Part shown: positions 44,379 to 52,018 of the stretch, piece by piece
Layout: every line of letters starts with the position of its first letter
How positions within the stretch are numbered: the first letter of the stretch is position 1
NCBI GenBank assembly: GCA_025210235.1
Contig: JAOASG010000004.1
Span: forward strand, 1-52,147
From: Vallitalea sp.
GTDB taxonomy: Bacteria > Bacillota > Clostridia > Lachnospirales > Vallitaleaceae
Direction: 5' to 3'
Length of the DNA stretch: 52,147 bases
Position numbers and translations under genes: made by a program
The notes under the pieces: model-generated
Database searches by the model: none
What the model was told of the DNA's origin: nothing
Seen by the model: only the letters and a program-made list of their open reading frames with translations

Positions 44379-46298
44379 ATGGCTTATGAAGAAATGTTAT
44401 ATAATATATTAGAACATCATAAAAAAAATCAAGATATAAGTAAAAAAGTTTATAGATATACAGGATTAATTCATGCAATTGAATTCTTTTCTCAGAAATT
44501 CAATCTTGTACATTTAGAAAAGTACATTTATGAATTTACAAATGAATTATTATTACCAGATAAAATTGCCATATTCATAAAAGAGGGTAAGAATTATGAA
44601 TTGAAACAAAAAAAAGGATATGATAATAATGATTACACTATTAGGTACAATAAACAATTCGATAATATAATATGTTATCATAGTGGATTATTTAATAAGG
44701 AGAATTTAATTAATAGTTTTTTAAGAGAAGTGATTGATACTTTTCCTTGTGAATTTGCAATACCTCTTATAATGAATAAAGAGTTATTCGGATTTATTTT
44801 TGTGAATAAACTAGATGGTTTTTCAAGAGATGATAAAATTATTGCAAAAGCTTTAATGAATTTATATTCTACATCTTTGACAAATCACAAATATTATAAA
44901 GATTTAGAGGAAGTTAGTAAACAACTAAACGAAAAACTTTTTAATTTATATGCAATAAATCATTCATCAAAAGTTTTACTTAAACAACTTGACTTAAGTA
45001 CGTTATATAAATTATCCATAAGTGCATTTGCAGAACTTACACAAAGTAGTTTTACTACTTTTTTCTTATATGATGATATAAGTGAAAGTTATAAGTTAAT
45101 GAGCTATAAAGATGTATATAACTCTAATTTAATTATGTTTATTAATTTATATCCAGCAGCTTCTTTTAATAATAAAGATGTAAGAATGCTAACTGATATG
45201 AATAATTTAATTCATAGAGAAGAGTTTTATAATTTATTTGTAAATGGACAAGAAATGTTAAAGGATATAAAAACTGATTATATAATATCTATTAAACAAA
45301 ATGAAAACTTAATAGGCTTTGTTACATTAGGTACTAAGGTAAATGACAGCAAATATGAAAAAAATATATTTGAATTAATTGAAAGCCTTGCTTCAACTAC
45401 ATATATAGCTATATCTAATGCTAAATATTTTGAAGAAATTAATAGGCAAAAAGAGATAATTAATAATAAATTTAATAGATTAGTAAAATTAAATCTACTA
45501 ATGAAAAATATAAATAGTGCAAAGAATATTGATCAACTTATTGATTTAACAATAAGTACATTAAGTGTATTTTTTGGAGTTACTAGTGGTTTTATAGGAC
45601 TATATGATGATAAAAAAGATATAATTAACATAAAAGATTCTATTAATATTAATAATGAATTAAAAGAGATGCCTTTTGTAGAAGGATTACTACCAATTAA
45701 GAATGGTGAAAAAATAGTATTAAATAGTATGATAGATATTGAGGAAACTTTTCCGAATGATATAGTCGAAGCTTTTGAACAAAATTATTGTGGAGGGGTA
45801 TTTGTGCCAATATTTGTCGAAGATAATGAGTTGAAACTTTTAGGTATTATTGGTATACTTGCTATTAAGGATAAAATTATAGGTGATGAAGAAAATATCG
45901 TTACGATGGAATCTATAGCTAGTCATATTGCTCCAGTTATGTATCAATTTCATTCTTTAGAACAAGTGAAAGAACAGTATAAATTTGATTATCAAACTAT
46001 TTTTCTAAAAGAGTTAGAACAAGGATTAGTTGAAGCTGAAGAATTCTATTTAGAGTTAAAAGTATTGCATATTTGTATGAAAAATCAATTCACATTTTCT
46101 AGAATAAATACTGAAATTTTAAATGAACACTTTAAAAAAGTTTATTCTGTGGATAATACTAATGTTTTTATAATAAGTTGTGAAAAGAATCCAGTAGAAA
46201 AGATTAAGATGATTATGGGAAATACTATTTATTGTAAACAATATGAGTATGGTAAAGATTTTAATTGTGTTAATGAGTTTGTTGAATTATTTACTTAA
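44379..46298 (+). CDS. Multi-GAF signalling protein with a possible degenerate GGDEF end
   Basis: 639 residues from ATG 44379. About three GAF-type sensor domains cover the first 530 residues, with segments such as CEFAIPLIMNKELFGFIFVNKL, IISIKQNENLIGFVTLGTK and CGGVFVPIFVEDNELKLLGIIGILA. The last 85 residues (from QYKFDYQTIFLKELEQ) have the order of strands and helices of a diguanylate-cyclase domain but no GG(D/E)EF motif, so any cyclase activity is unlikely. That resemblance is my inference from a pattern, not an alignment. It is cytoplasmic with no membrane segment, encoded between the FapA and TPR genes. Confidence 0.78.
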   Translation: MAYEEMLYNILEHHKKNQDISKKVYRYTGLIHAIEFFSQKFNLVHLEKYIYEFTNELLLPDKIAIFIKEGKNYELKQKKGYDNNDYTIRYNKQFDNIICYHSGLFNKENLINSFLREVIDTFPCEFAIPLIMNKELFGFIFVNKLDGFSRDDKIIAKALMNLYSTSLTNHKYYKDLEEVSKQLNEKLFNLYAINHSSKVLLKQLDLSTLYKLSISAFAELTQSSFTTFFLYDDISESYKLMSYKDVYNSNLIMFINLYPAASFNNKDVRMLTDMNNLIHREEFYNLFVNGQEMLKDIKTDYIISIKQNENLIGFVTLGTKVNDSKYEKNIFELIESLASTTYIAISNAKYFEEINRQKEIINNKFNRLVKLNLLMKNINSAKNIDQLIDLTISTLSVFFGVTSGFIGLYDDKKDIINIKDSININNELKEMPFVEGLLPIKNGEKIVLNSMIDIEETFPNDIVEAFEQNYCGGVFVPIFVEDNELKLLGIIGILAIKDKIIGDEENIVTMESIASHIAPVMYQFHSLEQVKEQYKFDYQTIFLKELEQGLVEAEEFYLELKVLHICMKNQFTFSRINTEILNEHFKKVYSVDNTNVFIISCEKNPVEKIKMIMGNTIYCKQYEYGKDFNCVNEFVELFT

Positions 46299-46357
46299 AC
46301 TTTATACTTAAAATGTACGTTTAGTAAGTTTAATTTAATTGAAAGAGAGAAGTTTAG

Positions 46358-47302
46358 ATGAGAAACTATCATATAGATAATTATATTGTATTGGGGAAAA
46401 AATATTATGAGGAAGATAATCTTTTAAAATCGTTATATTACTATAATAAAGCTTATACATATGGGGAAAATAATAACATAGAATTATTACTGGAAATGGC
46501 TATTGTTTATGATGAATTAAATGATTTTGAGAATGCGTATAAGTTATATAAAGAAGTTCTTAAGTATGATGATACTGAAGCAAGAGCTTATTATGGAATT
46601 GCCATATTGTATGATCATCAGGATAAATTTAATAAAGCAATACCATACTATGAACAAGCAATACAACATGATCCTTTATATACAAAAGCATATTTTTTTC
46701 TCGCATATGCATATGATTATATAGGTGAGAATGAAAAGGCAATTGAAAATTATAATCATGTTCTAGATATTGATCCAGATGATTTCTGGACTTGTATTAA
46801 TTTAGGTTCAATATATGAAGAAAAAGATGAACTTGATAAAGCATTATATTTAATGGAAAGGGCTCTTGAAATAGATAGTGGTCATTTTATGGTTTTATTT
46901 AATATGGGTGTATTAAAAACCAAAGAAAATAAATTAGAAGAGGCTAAAAGTTACTATAAAAGAGCTATTATGTTAAATGAAAATTATCCATATTCATATT
47001 TGAATTTGGGAGTTATTTATAGAGAACAACAAGAATATAAAAAGGCTATTAATATATTTACTGATGGTATTAAACATAATGATGATTCAGTTTTTTTATA
47101 CTATAATCGAGCTTGTTGTTACCTGAAAGTTAATTTCATGGAAAAGGCAGAGTTAGATATATTGGATGTCCTTACAATAAAACCTAGTATGGTAGAATAC
47201 GTTAAAGATGATAGAGAGCTACAGAGTCTAATTAATTATTCAACATCCATAAGATGTATTTTAGAAGAAAAAGATTTTACAAAGGAGAGATATAATGGAT
47301 AA
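46358..47302 (+). CDS. Tetratricopeptide-repeat protein
   Basis: 314 residues from ATG 46358, after GAAAGAGAG. About seven to eight TPR units of 34 residues run from residue 5 to 270. Examples are DYDELNDFENAYKLYKEVL-like repeats, YYGIAILYDHQDKFNKAIPYYEQAI and YFFLAYAYDYIGENEKAIENY. No signal peptide or membrane helix is present. It is a protein-interaction scaffold. Its stop overlaps trxB by 8 nt. With the GAF and DUF342 genes it forms a compact unit. Confidence 0.92.
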   Translation: MRNYHIDNYIVLGKKYYEEDNLLKSLYYYNKAYTYGENNNIELLLEMAIVYDELNDFENAYKLYKEVLKYDDTEARAYYGIAILYDHQDKFNKAIPYYEQAIQHDPLYTKAYFFLAYAYDYIGENEKAIENYNHVLDIDPDDFWTCINLGSIYEEKDELDKALYLMERALEIDSGHFMVLFNMGVLKTKENKLEEAKSYYKRAIMLNENYPYSYLNLGVIYREQQEYKKAINIFTDGIKHNDDSVFLYYNRACCYLKVNFMEKAELDILDVLTIKPSMVEYVKDDRELQSLINYSTSIRCILEEKDFTKERYNG

Positions 47303-48224
47303 TATATATGATTTAATAATAATTGGGTCTGGCCCTGCAGGAATGGCAGCATCAATATATGCTCAAAGAGCTATGTTGAAAACTTTAGTTTTAGAAAAAG
47401 GAATGCCGGGAGGACAGGTTGTTAATACCTATGAAGTAGATAATTATCCAGGTATTCCTGATATAACTGGATTTGAACTTAGTACTAAGATGAGAGAACA
47501 CGCTGAAAAATTAGGAATAGAAGTTAAATCAGAAGAAGTTATAGAGTTATTTATTGATGAACAAATTAAAAAAATTGTTACTCCAAATAGTGAATATAAA
47601 GCTAAATCTATTATTGTTTGTACAGGTGCTAGATGGAGAAAATTAGGAATAAAAGGGGAAGAAGAATATACTGGAAGAGGGGTATCCTATTGTGCAACTT
47701 GTGATGGGGCTTTCTTTAGGAACAAAACAGTTGCTGTAGTTGGTGGCGGAGATGTTGCAGTTGAAGATGCTATTTTTCTTGCTAGGATGTGTAAAAGAGT
47801 ATACTTATTACACCGAAGAGATGAATTAAGAGCTGTGAAAATTTTACAAGATAGCTTATTAAAACATGATGAAGAAAAAGTTAAAATATTATGGAATACA
47901 GAAGTAAAAGAGATTATTGGAAATAGTGAACAAGTAGAAAAAATATCTGTTTTTAACAATAAAACGAATGAAGAATCAGAAATTGAAATTGATGGTGTGT
48001 TTGTTGGTATAGGTACACAACCTAATTCGGGCTTAATTAAAGATAAAGTTAAATGTGATGACTTAGGGTATGTGATTACCAACAATTCTTGTGAAACAAG
48101 TTTAAAAGGAGTATATGCTGCTGGCGATGTTAGACAAAAGACTCTTAGGCAGATAATAACAGCTGCTGCTGATGGAGCAACTTCTGTATATTCTGCGGAA
48201 AGATATATTTTAGAGAATTTTTAA
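47295..48224 (+). CDS. trxB: Thioredoxin-disulfide reductase
   Basis: 309 residues from ATG 47295, after AAAGGAGAG. The FAD-binding N-terminus has GSGPAGMAA, the active site SYCATCDGAFF (CxxC) and NADPH-binding GGGDVAVEDA; the last part has the FAD motif GVYAAGDVRQKTLRQI. It transfers electrons from NADPH to thioredoxin and protects against disulfide stress. The length is typical. No thioredoxin gene is adjacent, and it is the last gene of the DUF342-GAF-TPR unit. Confidence 0.96.
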   Translation: MDNIYDLIIIGSGPAGMAASIYAQRAMLKTLVLEKGMPGGQVVNTYEVDNYPGIPDITGFELSTKMREHAEKLGIEVKSEEVIELFIDEQIKKIVTPNSEYKAKSIIVCTGARWRKLGIKGEEEYTGRGVSYCATCDGAFFRNKTVAVVGGGDVAVEDAIFLARMCKRVYLLHRRDELRAVKILQDSLLKHDEEKVKILWNTEVKEIIGNSEQVEKISVFNNKTNEESEIEIDGVFVGIGTQPNSGLIKDKVKCDDLGYVITNNSCETSLKGVYAAGDVRQKTLRQIITAAADGATSVYSAERYILENF

Positions 48225-48238
48225 CTGGCCGTTCATGG

Positions 48239-48440
48239 CTCGTTGCTCCATATTACCCTATATCATATCTGCTAGGCTCTTGTAATAGGTAATTTTTTGT
48301 ATAATATAAAAAAAGGTTGCATTCTTAATGCAACCTTTTCTATACTATACCATCTTCGCTAGGATTATCGATTTTTATTTTAGTTGATGATTACCTATCA
48401 TAAATGTTCCTAGCTGAGAATTTCTGAATGAAAAAACGAG
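48239..48440. repeat. Nested palindromic element between trxB and the NlpC gene
   Basis: Outside to inside the arms are CTCGTT (48239-48244) with AACGAG (48435-48440), GCTAGG (48271-48276) with CCTAGC (48410-48415), and GTAATAGGTAAT (48281-48292) with ATTACCTATCAT (near 48394-48405). They enclose a terminator-like hairpin (48313-48340). It also contains the core ATATTACCCTATA (48250-48262) shared with 483-495. Confidence 0.5.
48313..48340. terminator. Terminator between trxB and the NlpC gene
   Basis: AAGGTTGCAT (48313-48322) pairs with ATGCAACCTT (48328-48337) around TCTTA, with A's to the left and TTTC to the right. It can act on both strands. Confidence 0.75.
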
Positions 48441-48446
48441 GAATAA

Positions 48447-49517
48447 TTAATATATAACTCTAGTGGCACCAATATAAGGAGTATATTTCATATATACGTT
48501 TAAATTATCAATAACAATACCATATTTTTTGTTTCTAGCATGAACAATTTGATTATTACCCATGTATAAAGCTACATGAGTTATCTTATTATTATAACCA
48601 AAGAATATAAGGTCACCTGGTAATAAATCTTTTTTGGACACTCTATAACCATTATTAATTTGTGTTCTGGCAGTTCTGCTAATATTTATACCGTATTTTT
48701 TCATAACTTGTTGGGTAAACCCAGAACAATCAACACCTCTAGTTAGACTGTTGCCTCCCCATACATATGGGTTTCCTACAAATTGTTTCGCATAGTTAAT
48801 TACTTGTTGGTTTTTATTTGAAGTATTTGTAATAGTCAACTCATCAGTAATATCTACATATTTTTTATATATATAACCAATAGACCCATTGTATGTTTTA
48901 ATAGAAACCCAATCTTGTAATTCATTTATTATTTCAAAAGTATTATAGCGATAGACTTGACCAATCTTTTTAGAACTAGTTGATGGCTGTTGTCTTACGT
49001 TAAGAATATTTGCTTTGACACTTGCAACTTGCTTTGCTTCTTTCTTATTTGTTGTAGGTAAAGATACAGACTTATTAGTAGAAGATAAATAATCTTTATG
49101 AATATATCCTTTACCTTTACTTGTACTAACATAGAACCATTCTTTAGTTTGATATATGATAGTAACATTTTCTGAAACTTCTACAGTTGTTATTATATTA
49201 GAATAAAGATTTGGAGCATTTCTAAGTTCGGCTTTAGTAATAATTTGGCTAGTATTACTAACATCAACGTATTTGCTATGTACATATGCATTGGTTAACT
49301 GGTTCATATTTATTTTATGCCAGTTATTATTTGTAGATAGTATTTCTAACTTCTCTCCCAGATGAACATAATTAACTATAGAACTTTTGGTACTTGGACC
49401 ACTTCTAACATTTAGATTATCTACATTAACTATTCCAGTAGAAGCATATGCGTTAGCTGTTAAAATTAATCCTCCTAATATTCCTAGAGTTACATGTTTA
49501 ATTCCTCGTTTTTTCAT
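48447..49517 (-). CDS. Secreted SH3-domain NlpC/P60 endopeptidase
   Basis: 356 residues from ATG 49517 behind AGGAGG. A signal peptide (about 1-26, cleaved near AYAS) is followed by about three bacterial SH3 domains (about 27-85, 86-150 and 165-228; NVRSGPSTKS and NVRQQPSTSS are visible). The NlpC/P60 domain runs from about 238 with Cys in RGVDCSGF, His in THVALYMG and a second His in IVHARNKK. Catalytic Cys and His are intact. It cleaves peptide cross-links of the wall, probably at D-Glu-meso-DAP bonds. A short leader with its own terminator precedes it. Confidence 0.93.
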   Translation of the reverse strand: MKKRGIKHVTLGILGGLILTANAYASTGIVNVDNLNVRSGPSTKSSIVNYVHLGEKLEILSTNNNWHKINMNQLTNAYVHSKYVDVSNTSQIITKAELRNAPNLYSNIITTVEVSENVTIIYQTKEWFYVSTSKGKGYIHKDYLSSTNKSVSLPTTNKKEAKQVASVKANILNVRQQPSTSSKKIGQVYRYNTFEIINELQDWVSIKTYNGSIGYIYKKYVDITDELTITNTSNKNQQVINYAKQFVGNPYVWGGNSLTRGVDCSGFTQQVMKKYGINISRTARTQINNGYRVSKKDLLPGDLIFFGYNNKITHVALYMGNNQIVHARNKKYGIVIDNLNVYMKYTPYIGATRVIY

Positions 49518-49765
49518 TACGTGAACCTCCTAATTCTCTAATATTATTTCCAAATAATATGAAAAAATATTCTTTTAAATTAGTTATTACAAAAGTATTA
49601 ACTAATTGTTACGTATTTATTATAACTGTAAACTAAAAAAAAAGCAATAGATTGCTTATATTACCAGGTATTTCCTCTAATATTTTTTTGTTTTAGAAAT
49701 GGATTATAAAATTAGGGGGTTAAATGTTAATGAAAATGTAATAATTTATTAATAAATTAAGGCAT
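49518..49765 (-). promoter_or_regulatory. NlpC-gene leader with promoter and internal terminator
   Basis: On the minus strand: promoter TTAACA (complement of 49725-49730), 16-bp spacer, TATAAT (complement of 49703-49708). The transcript would start near 49696 and meet a terminator hairpin AAGCAATCTATTGCTT with U8 (49657-49634) about 60 nt later, about 120 nt before the start codon. No known riboswitch motif was recognised. Confidence 0.5.
49634..49657 (-). terminator. Intrinsic terminator inside the NlpC leader
   Basis: AAGCAA and TTGCTT (49642-49657) around loop TCTA, followed by eight U on the minus-strand transcript. It may be an attenuator or the end of a short RNA. Confidence 0.6.
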
Positions 49766-49813
49766 AAAAAAACTACTTAAAAAAGAGATGAGAGATTCTT
49801 TTTCAAGCAGTTT
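49766..49813 (-). terminator. Terminator of upp
   Basis: Minus-strand stem: ACTGCTTGAAAAAGA paired with TCTTTTTTAAGTAGT, then a T-run. It lies just after the upp stop. Confidence 0.78.
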
Positions 49814-49826
49814 AGTAGATGAGTTA

Positions 49827-50459
49827 TTATTTTGTACCAAAAATTCTATCACCTGCATCACCTAAACCAGGTGTAATATATCCAATTTCATTTAATTTTT
49901 CATCAATAGCAGTAGTGAATATTTCAACATCAGGATGATGCTCAATTACTTCTTTAATGCCTGGTTTAGAAGTTACGAGACACATAATTTTAATATTTTT
50001 AACTCCATAAGATTTTAAAAGACTTACTGCAGCAACAATAGAACCACCTGTAGCAAGCATAGGCTCTGTAATGATAACAGTTCTTTTTTCAATATCTTTT
50101 GGTAATTTACAATAATATTCAACAGGTTGAAGAGTTTCTTCATTTCTATATAAACCAATATGTCCTACTTTAGCAGTTGGTAATAAACTTAACATACCAT
50201 CTACCATACCAAGACCAGCTCTTAAAATAGGTACAATTGCTAATGTCTTACCAGAAATAACATTTGAAGTTGTTTCACAAATTGGTGTTTCAATAGTTGT
50301 TTCTTTTAAAGGTAAATTACGGGTAACCTCATAACCCATTAACATGGCAATCTCTTTAACGAGTTCTCTAAAATCTTTTGAACCAGTGTTTTTATCACGT
50401 AATAATGTAAGTTTATGTTGTAGCAATGGATGATCTAATAATTTTACATTTTCGTTCAT
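49827..50459 (-). CDS. upp: Uracil phosphoribosyltransferase
   Basis: 210 residues from ATG 50459. The PRPP-binding loop is [15 protein letters not shown] (Glu in place of the more usual Asp). The uracil-binding [16 protein letters not shown] at the C-terminus is diagnostic. Other conserved parts are [26 protein letters not shown] and [22 protein letters not shown]. It makes UMP from uracil and PRPP in pyrimidine salvage. It is monocistronic with promoter TTGACA-17-TATATT on the minus strand (50514-50542). Confidence 0.97.
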   Translation of the reverse strand: MNENVKLLDHPLLQHKLTLLRDKNTGSKDFRELVKEIAMLMGYEVTRNLPLKETTIETPICETTSNVISGKTLAIVPILRAGLGMVDGMLSLLPTAKVGHIGLYRNEETLQPVEYYCKLPKDIEKRTVIITEPMLATGGSIVAAVSLLKSYGVKNIKIMCLVTSKPGIKEVIEHHPDVEIFTTAIDEKLNEIGYITPGLGDAGDRIFGTK

Positions 50460-50513
50460 AATAGAAGTATCCTACCTTTCTCTTTTATATAATGCAGTTA
50501 ACAAACTGTAATA

Positions 50514-50542
50514 AATATAATATATATAGTAATGTTTGTCAA
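50514..50542 (-). promoter_or_regulatory. sigma-A-type promoter of upp
   Basis: On the minus strand, TTGACA (complement of 50537-50542), 17-bp spacer and TATATT (complement of 50514-50519). A short hairpin CAGTT-TGTT-AACTG follows in the leader. Confidence 0.75.
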
Positions 50543-50712
50543 TTAAAACCTATAAATAAATTTAAATAATCGAAATCGCTTAATCAAATCAATATGTAAT
50601 ATTAGTAATACAAATATAATTATTGTACATATTTTATAATTCTATGTTATAATTATTATACTAATATTTATTGCGAAAAGACAGGTACGTTAGTTGTTTA
50701 AGGAGGTTTATA

Positions 50713-51609
50713 ATGAGAGCAGAAGCATATACGTTTAATGGAAAAGATGATTTGAACATTCAAGTGTATAAATGGTTACCAGATAATAACGAGGTTAAAG
50801 CGATTTTACAAATCACACATGGTTCAATTGAACATGCAATGCGATATAGACATTTTGGGGAATGGTTGACAGAAAAAGGAATAGGGGTATATATACATGA
50901 TCAAAGAGGACATGGAAAAACAGCAGGTAAAGTTGAGAATGTTGCGTTTTTAACGGAAAGAGATAATGGTTGGGAATTATTAATTGAAGAGATTAATTGT
51001 GTTACAAAGACTATTAAGAAAGAGTATCCTGATAAGAAAATTTTCCTTTTAGGGCATAGCATGGGTTCTTTTGAAGTAAGAGATTATGCAAGTAAGTTTG
51101 GTAGAGATATAGATGGATTATTAGTATGTGGGACTGTTCCTAATAGGTTAAAAGATAAAATACAATTTAAATTTGCAAGAAAGTATCTAAAAAAACAGAT
51201 TAAGAAATATGGTAAAAAATATAGAAGCCAGAAAGTTCATAATATGGTGTATAAGGAATTATTGTTAAGTAGAGATAAAAGTATTGAAGAAGCTTATAAG
51301 GCTGATCCTTATTGTGGTAATTTATGTACTATTGATTATATAAATCAGATGATTATAGGTGTAACAAGAATTATGACTTCTGAATGTTTCGATAATACAC
51401 CAAATGATTTGCCTATTTTAATTTTTTCGGGTGAAAAGGATAATGTTGGAGGAGCAAAAGTTAGTAGTGTCTATGATACATATAAAAAAGCAGGGATAAA
51501 AGATGTTTCATTAAAAATATATGAAGGTGCATATCATGAAGTTTTGAATGAAATTAATAAAGAGGAGGTATATGAAGATATATACCAATGGATTAATACG
51601 CATTTATAA
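50713..51609 (+). CDS. Alpha/beta hydrolase, monoacylglycerol lipase/lysophospholipase type
   Basis: 298 residues from ATG 50713, behind AAGGAGGT; upstream in-frame starts back to 50671 have no ribosome site. Motifs are the HG motif in ITHGSIEHAMRY, the DQRGHGKT segment, nucleophile Ser in GHSMGSFEVRDYA, a helical cap with basic patch (KKYGKKYRSQKVHN), Asp in FSGEKDNVGG and His in YEGAYHEVLNE, so the triad is complete. It belongs to the Hydrolase_4 family, acting on lipid or glyceride esters. The substrate is not certain. It stands alone, followed by a palindromic element. Confidence 0.93.
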   Translation: MRAEAYTFNGKDDLNIQVYKWLPDNNEVKAILQITHGSIEHAMRYRHFGEWLTEKGIGVYIHDQRGHGKTAGKVENVAFLTERDNGWELLIEEINCVTKTIKKEYPDKKIFLLGHSMGSFEVRDYASKFGRDIDGLLVCGTVPNRLKDKIQFKFARKYLKKQIKKYGKKYRSQKVHNMVYKELLLSRDKSIEEAYKADPYCGNLCTIDYINQMIIGVTRIMTSECFDNTPNDLPILIFSGEKDNVGGAKVSSVYDTYKKAGIKDVSLKIYEGAYHEVLNEINKEEVYEDIYQWINTHL

Positions 51610-51630
51610 AAATACATTTGTAAGAATACA

Positions 51631-51869
51631 TTAGTTGTTTCCGCCAATGGGTATTTATTTATTCCAGTTTTAGGATAAATTCTTCGAGACTTACTAAATT
51701 CATTACAATGAAATTTTCCTAACGCTCATATTCAGCGTCCATGCTTCAGATGAGCTAAGAAAACGTCGTGTTTTCTTCACGGAAAATTTCATTTCCATTC
51801 ATTAAGTAAGTCTGGCGAATCATTTATAATTAAAACTTCCATAAATAAATACCCATTGGCTGGGCTAAT
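51631..51869. repeat. 240-bp imperfect palindromic element (MITE-like)
   Basis: Left arm 51631-51720 pairs with right arm 51781-51869 at roughly three-quarters identity. The clearest pairs are GCCAATGGGTATTTATTTAT (51643-51662) with ATAAATAAATACCCATTGGC (51841-51860), and GACTTACT with AGTAAGTC-type sequence. GAAATTTTCC (51710-51719) pairs with GGAAAATTTC (51781-51790). The centre holds a second hairpin AAGAAAAC/GTTTTCTT (51757-51776). An 8-bp repeat AGTTGTTT lies at 51633-51640 and 51883-51890. No coding capacity. Confidence 0.65.
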
Positions 51870-51913
51870 TACTCACGAAAGAAGTTGTTTGCTATAACGT
51901 ATCTTTAAAAAGA

Positions 51914-51959
51914 GTATATGGTATTAGAATAAAAGGCAAGTTATTATAATACCATATAC
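51914..51959. other. 13-bp perfect hairpin before the intron
   Basis: GTATATGGTATTA (51914-51926) and TAATACCATATAC (51947-51959) around a 20-nt loop. No U-tract follows. Function unknown. Confidence 0.5.
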
Positions 51960-51991
51960 CTTCACGAGAAATTAAATTCAGTTTCTTAAGT

Positions 51992-52013
51992 CTGCCTAAT
52001 AAGGCAGGCTTTT
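51992..52013 (+). terminator. Terminator hairpin at the group II intron insertion point
   Basis: CTGCCT (51992-51997) with AGGCAG (52002-52007) around AATA, then GCTTTTAG. The intron starts six bases after, at 52019. Confidence 0.7.
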
Positions 52014-52018
52014 AGTTT

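Larger units (their letters stand above)
51610..52018. other. Non-coding region with a palindromic element, a hairpin and an intron target terminator
   Basis: It holds the 240-bp palindromic element (51631-51869), a hairpin GTATATGGTATTA (51914-51926) with TAATACCATATAC (51947-51959), and the terminator 51992-52013 where the group II intron begins. No coding frame was seen. Confidence 0.55.

Noticed and set aside
51641..51860. A typical insertion sequence with a transposase
   Set aside because: The element has inverted repeats but no open frame. At most it is a non-autonomous element.
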